This document shows positions 61,951 to 64,000 of a stretch of 64,000 bases of DNA, one piece after another (positions within the stretch are counted from its first letter, which is position 1; every line of letters starts with the position of its first letter). A program made the translations under genes and the position numbers. Location: assembly GCF_963662255.1 (NCBI RefSeq), contig NC_085046.1:98287324-98351323 (forward strand), written 5' to 3'. This DNA comes from Cinclus cinclus (Eukaryota; Chordata; Aves; Passeriformes; Cinclidae). The notes beneath the pieces were generated by a model, which was given only the letters and a program-made list of their open reading frames with translations, did no database searches and had not been told where the DNA came from.

Positions 61951-64000
61951 TGATATTTTGCATGATATGCATAGGTAAAATTTCCTGGATCAACAATTAA
62001 TCTAAAGTTCTATATTCTGCTGCAAAATATCATGACTGTTCCATCACCATGGTAAGAGTAACAATGAGGAAGTTTTCAAACATGAATTACTTAAATCAGT
62101 TTATTTTCTAGCCTTTTTATAAACTTTAGATAATTGAAATATTTCTTGCTATGAAATAGATCTTGACTGTATCTCTGAGGGCACACTTTAAACCCTATTT
62201 TTTAGCAGTTAAATGGCTAGTAGTGAAATATCACAGACCAATAGTCATTCTAATAATGCTTTTCTTACTGTAACTCTTTCAAACAACATCTGTTGCTGGA
62301 AAGAGGAATATGGTTTCATGCTTTGGTTGCATGGCTGAGAACAAATCTGTTTAATTGCATTCAAGATGGAAGCTGTTCTGCACTGGAAACTAAAGTAATG
62401 CTCTATAATTTATCTGTATAGGAGGCTTTTCCATACTGTAGTGACATAATTAAGCAGCTAAAGTTATTAAGTTATTTTGTCATGCGGAAATTTTCATACC
62501 ACAGTAAGTACAGTCCCCCCCGCCTTTTTTTTTTTGTGATTTATTTTACTGTGTTTCATAAGCAGCTAGACCTAAGCTTAAAAGGCTCATTTTTACTTAG
62601 ATGACATAACTTACCTTTGAATATACAGAGCATTATATGACACTGAAATTAAGGCTATCTAAAAACATTAAAACAAACAATATCACACCTAATGCTGAAG
62701 GAATGTGGTCTTAATTCAGTTCATGCCTAGGCTACAGCCCAAATCATCTTCTAGTTGATTTCAGTTAAGTAATGTTTGAGGAACATTTACTTTCATTCCT
62801 TGATTAAAACACTGAAGCTCCCTCTCAAGTTTTTTCATTCACTTTTGTGGTCATCTAAAATCCCTAATCACAGTGAGCTCTTTTTGGCTCAGTTGTCATC
62901 TTCTTTCCCTTAAATATTTTTTTTTTCACATGTTTTTCAGGGTATGTGAGAAATGCCTAGCCAGTATGTCTGTTACACTGAATTGATAGTTAAAACAAAG
63001 AATAGGCAAAGTTGTTATATCAAAGATATCCCAAATTTTGTTACCATCACCTATTAACCATGGGAAGTAAGTTTATATGCAACAGAAGTGACATTAAAAA
63101 ACCCTGTGCTGTTTGTTTTAGTACTGCTAACTCAATTTTGGCAAGAAAACAGGAAAAAAAAATAAAAAATATATATAATCTCAATTTTTTTAACTTGTTG
63201 ATGTGCAGATTAAAATTAATGCAGTACAATTTCTGTTTCCCAAAATAAGAATATATAGCAGTTAAGGAAGCTAAAAAACTAAGACTATACAGCAGGTAAA
63301 GAAGTCAAAAATTGAATGCGGGGAGGGGGAATGAGGGGGGATGGCATCATTGATTTTTATTTATTTGATCACTTTGTTTAAATTTAGAAACTTTGAAAGC
63401 CCTCTATAGCATCAGAGGAGCTCCAATGAACTTTTATGTTAACATTGGTCAAAATATTTTATGTAGCTTTTTGAAATATGATCAATATTTCATAAATCCT
63501 GAACATTGATTAACTTTTCCTTATATATGATTCCTGCTATTTGCTTATGACTGAGTAAATGAGTTAAAATCAGAAAGAACACTAAAACTGACAGATGGAG
63601 ACCGTTCACTCATACTCATACCCACTGGCATGTTGCAGTCTTTACCCATGCCACTATGCTTTTGCTGGTTCCCAGAAGGGTGGGAAAACTCCTTACAAAC
63701 ACTCCCCAGGCCCTGCACACTCTCAAATAATGCCTTGCTCCTCTCTGGGAGAGAAAACCCAGCCAACACCAGGCTAGGAAGCTTTCTAACAGCCTAAAAG
63801 TACAAATGACTGGAAGAAATAACTGACCTTAAATGGTAAGGTGCATTTCCCAACACCTCCTAATATATAGGCAGGGGAGCCTTGGAGTGTCTTTTGCAAT
63901 TGCTTAAGGACAAAAGCCTGGTGTCAAATATGGGACAGATTTGGCCTCTTAGGTACTCTCACCGATCTGCTTTTCTCCAAGTGAATCCTGGCCTACATCT
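61951..64000. other. Non-coding stretch to the window end
   Basis: About 2 kb without a recognised gene. It contains C8 and T11 runs near 62515-62536 and a G-rich tract at 63320-63340. The last 450 bases are somewhat GC-richer, with short frames on both strands (63545-63777). I see no assignable element. Confidence 0.45.
63320..63340 (+). other. G-rich tract, possible G-quadruplex
   Basis: GGGG A GGGGG AATGA GGGGGG: three long G runs, the longest of which could supply two quadruplex strands only with a very short loop. Weaker than the 4089-4119 site. Confidence 0.4.

Overview
The window looks like bird genomic DNA, from a gene-poor part of a large chromosome or the inside of a very long intron. 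The evidence is the set of repeats: several decayed CR1 LINEs with typical avian 3' ends, and solo LTRs of avian ERVL and ERVK-type families. The remaining DNA is AT-rich and has no long open reading frame. I cannot name the species or the chromosome. I found no intact protein-coding gene, no tRNA or rRNA, no CRISPR array and no bacterial-style operon. The longest open frames are fragments of CR1 ORF2, lie antisense inside LTRs, or are chance frames.

Layout: (1) 1-975, a CR1 on + with an internal deletion. (2) About 8785-9160, a much older CR1 on +, with small palindromes just before it at 8283-8360. (3) 9.9-11.4 kb, a polypyrimidine tract, an A-rich simple repeat, a (GT)21 microsatellite and a GC-richer block that may be an old LTR. 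(4) 14.7 kb, an AT/GT microsatellite. (5) 16159-17590, a CR1 on -, with a reverse transcriptase relic next to an apparent ORF1 esterase relic. (6) About 22030-22513, a probable LTR on -. (7) 27145-27710, an ERVL-type solo LTR on +. (8) 40115-41116, a second, long ERVL-type solo LTR on -. (9) 44049-44630, an ERVK-type solo LTR on +. (10) About 47675-48880, a CR1 on +. (11) 55438-55461, a perfect 24-bp palindrome. (12) About 55915-58041, the longest CR1 on +, from endonuclease to 3' end. (13) 61810-61950, a short CR1 3' end on -. Between these lies AT-rich unique-looking sequence with scattered homopolymers, G-rich runs and microsatellites.

There is no gene network to describe. What the window offers is a record of retroelement turnover: at least three CR1 3'-end types plus one more ancient copy, each broken by stops, frameshifts, lost catalytic residues or deletions, and LTRs seen without internal retroviral regions. 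I saw no convincing undescribed system. The observations most worth a check are the 24-bp palindrome, the palindrome cluster near 8.3 kb, the esterase-to-RT junction in the minus-strand CR1, and unassigned GC-richer blocks at 10.9-11.4, 30.9-31.2, 38.2-38.5 and 58.1-58.7 kb.
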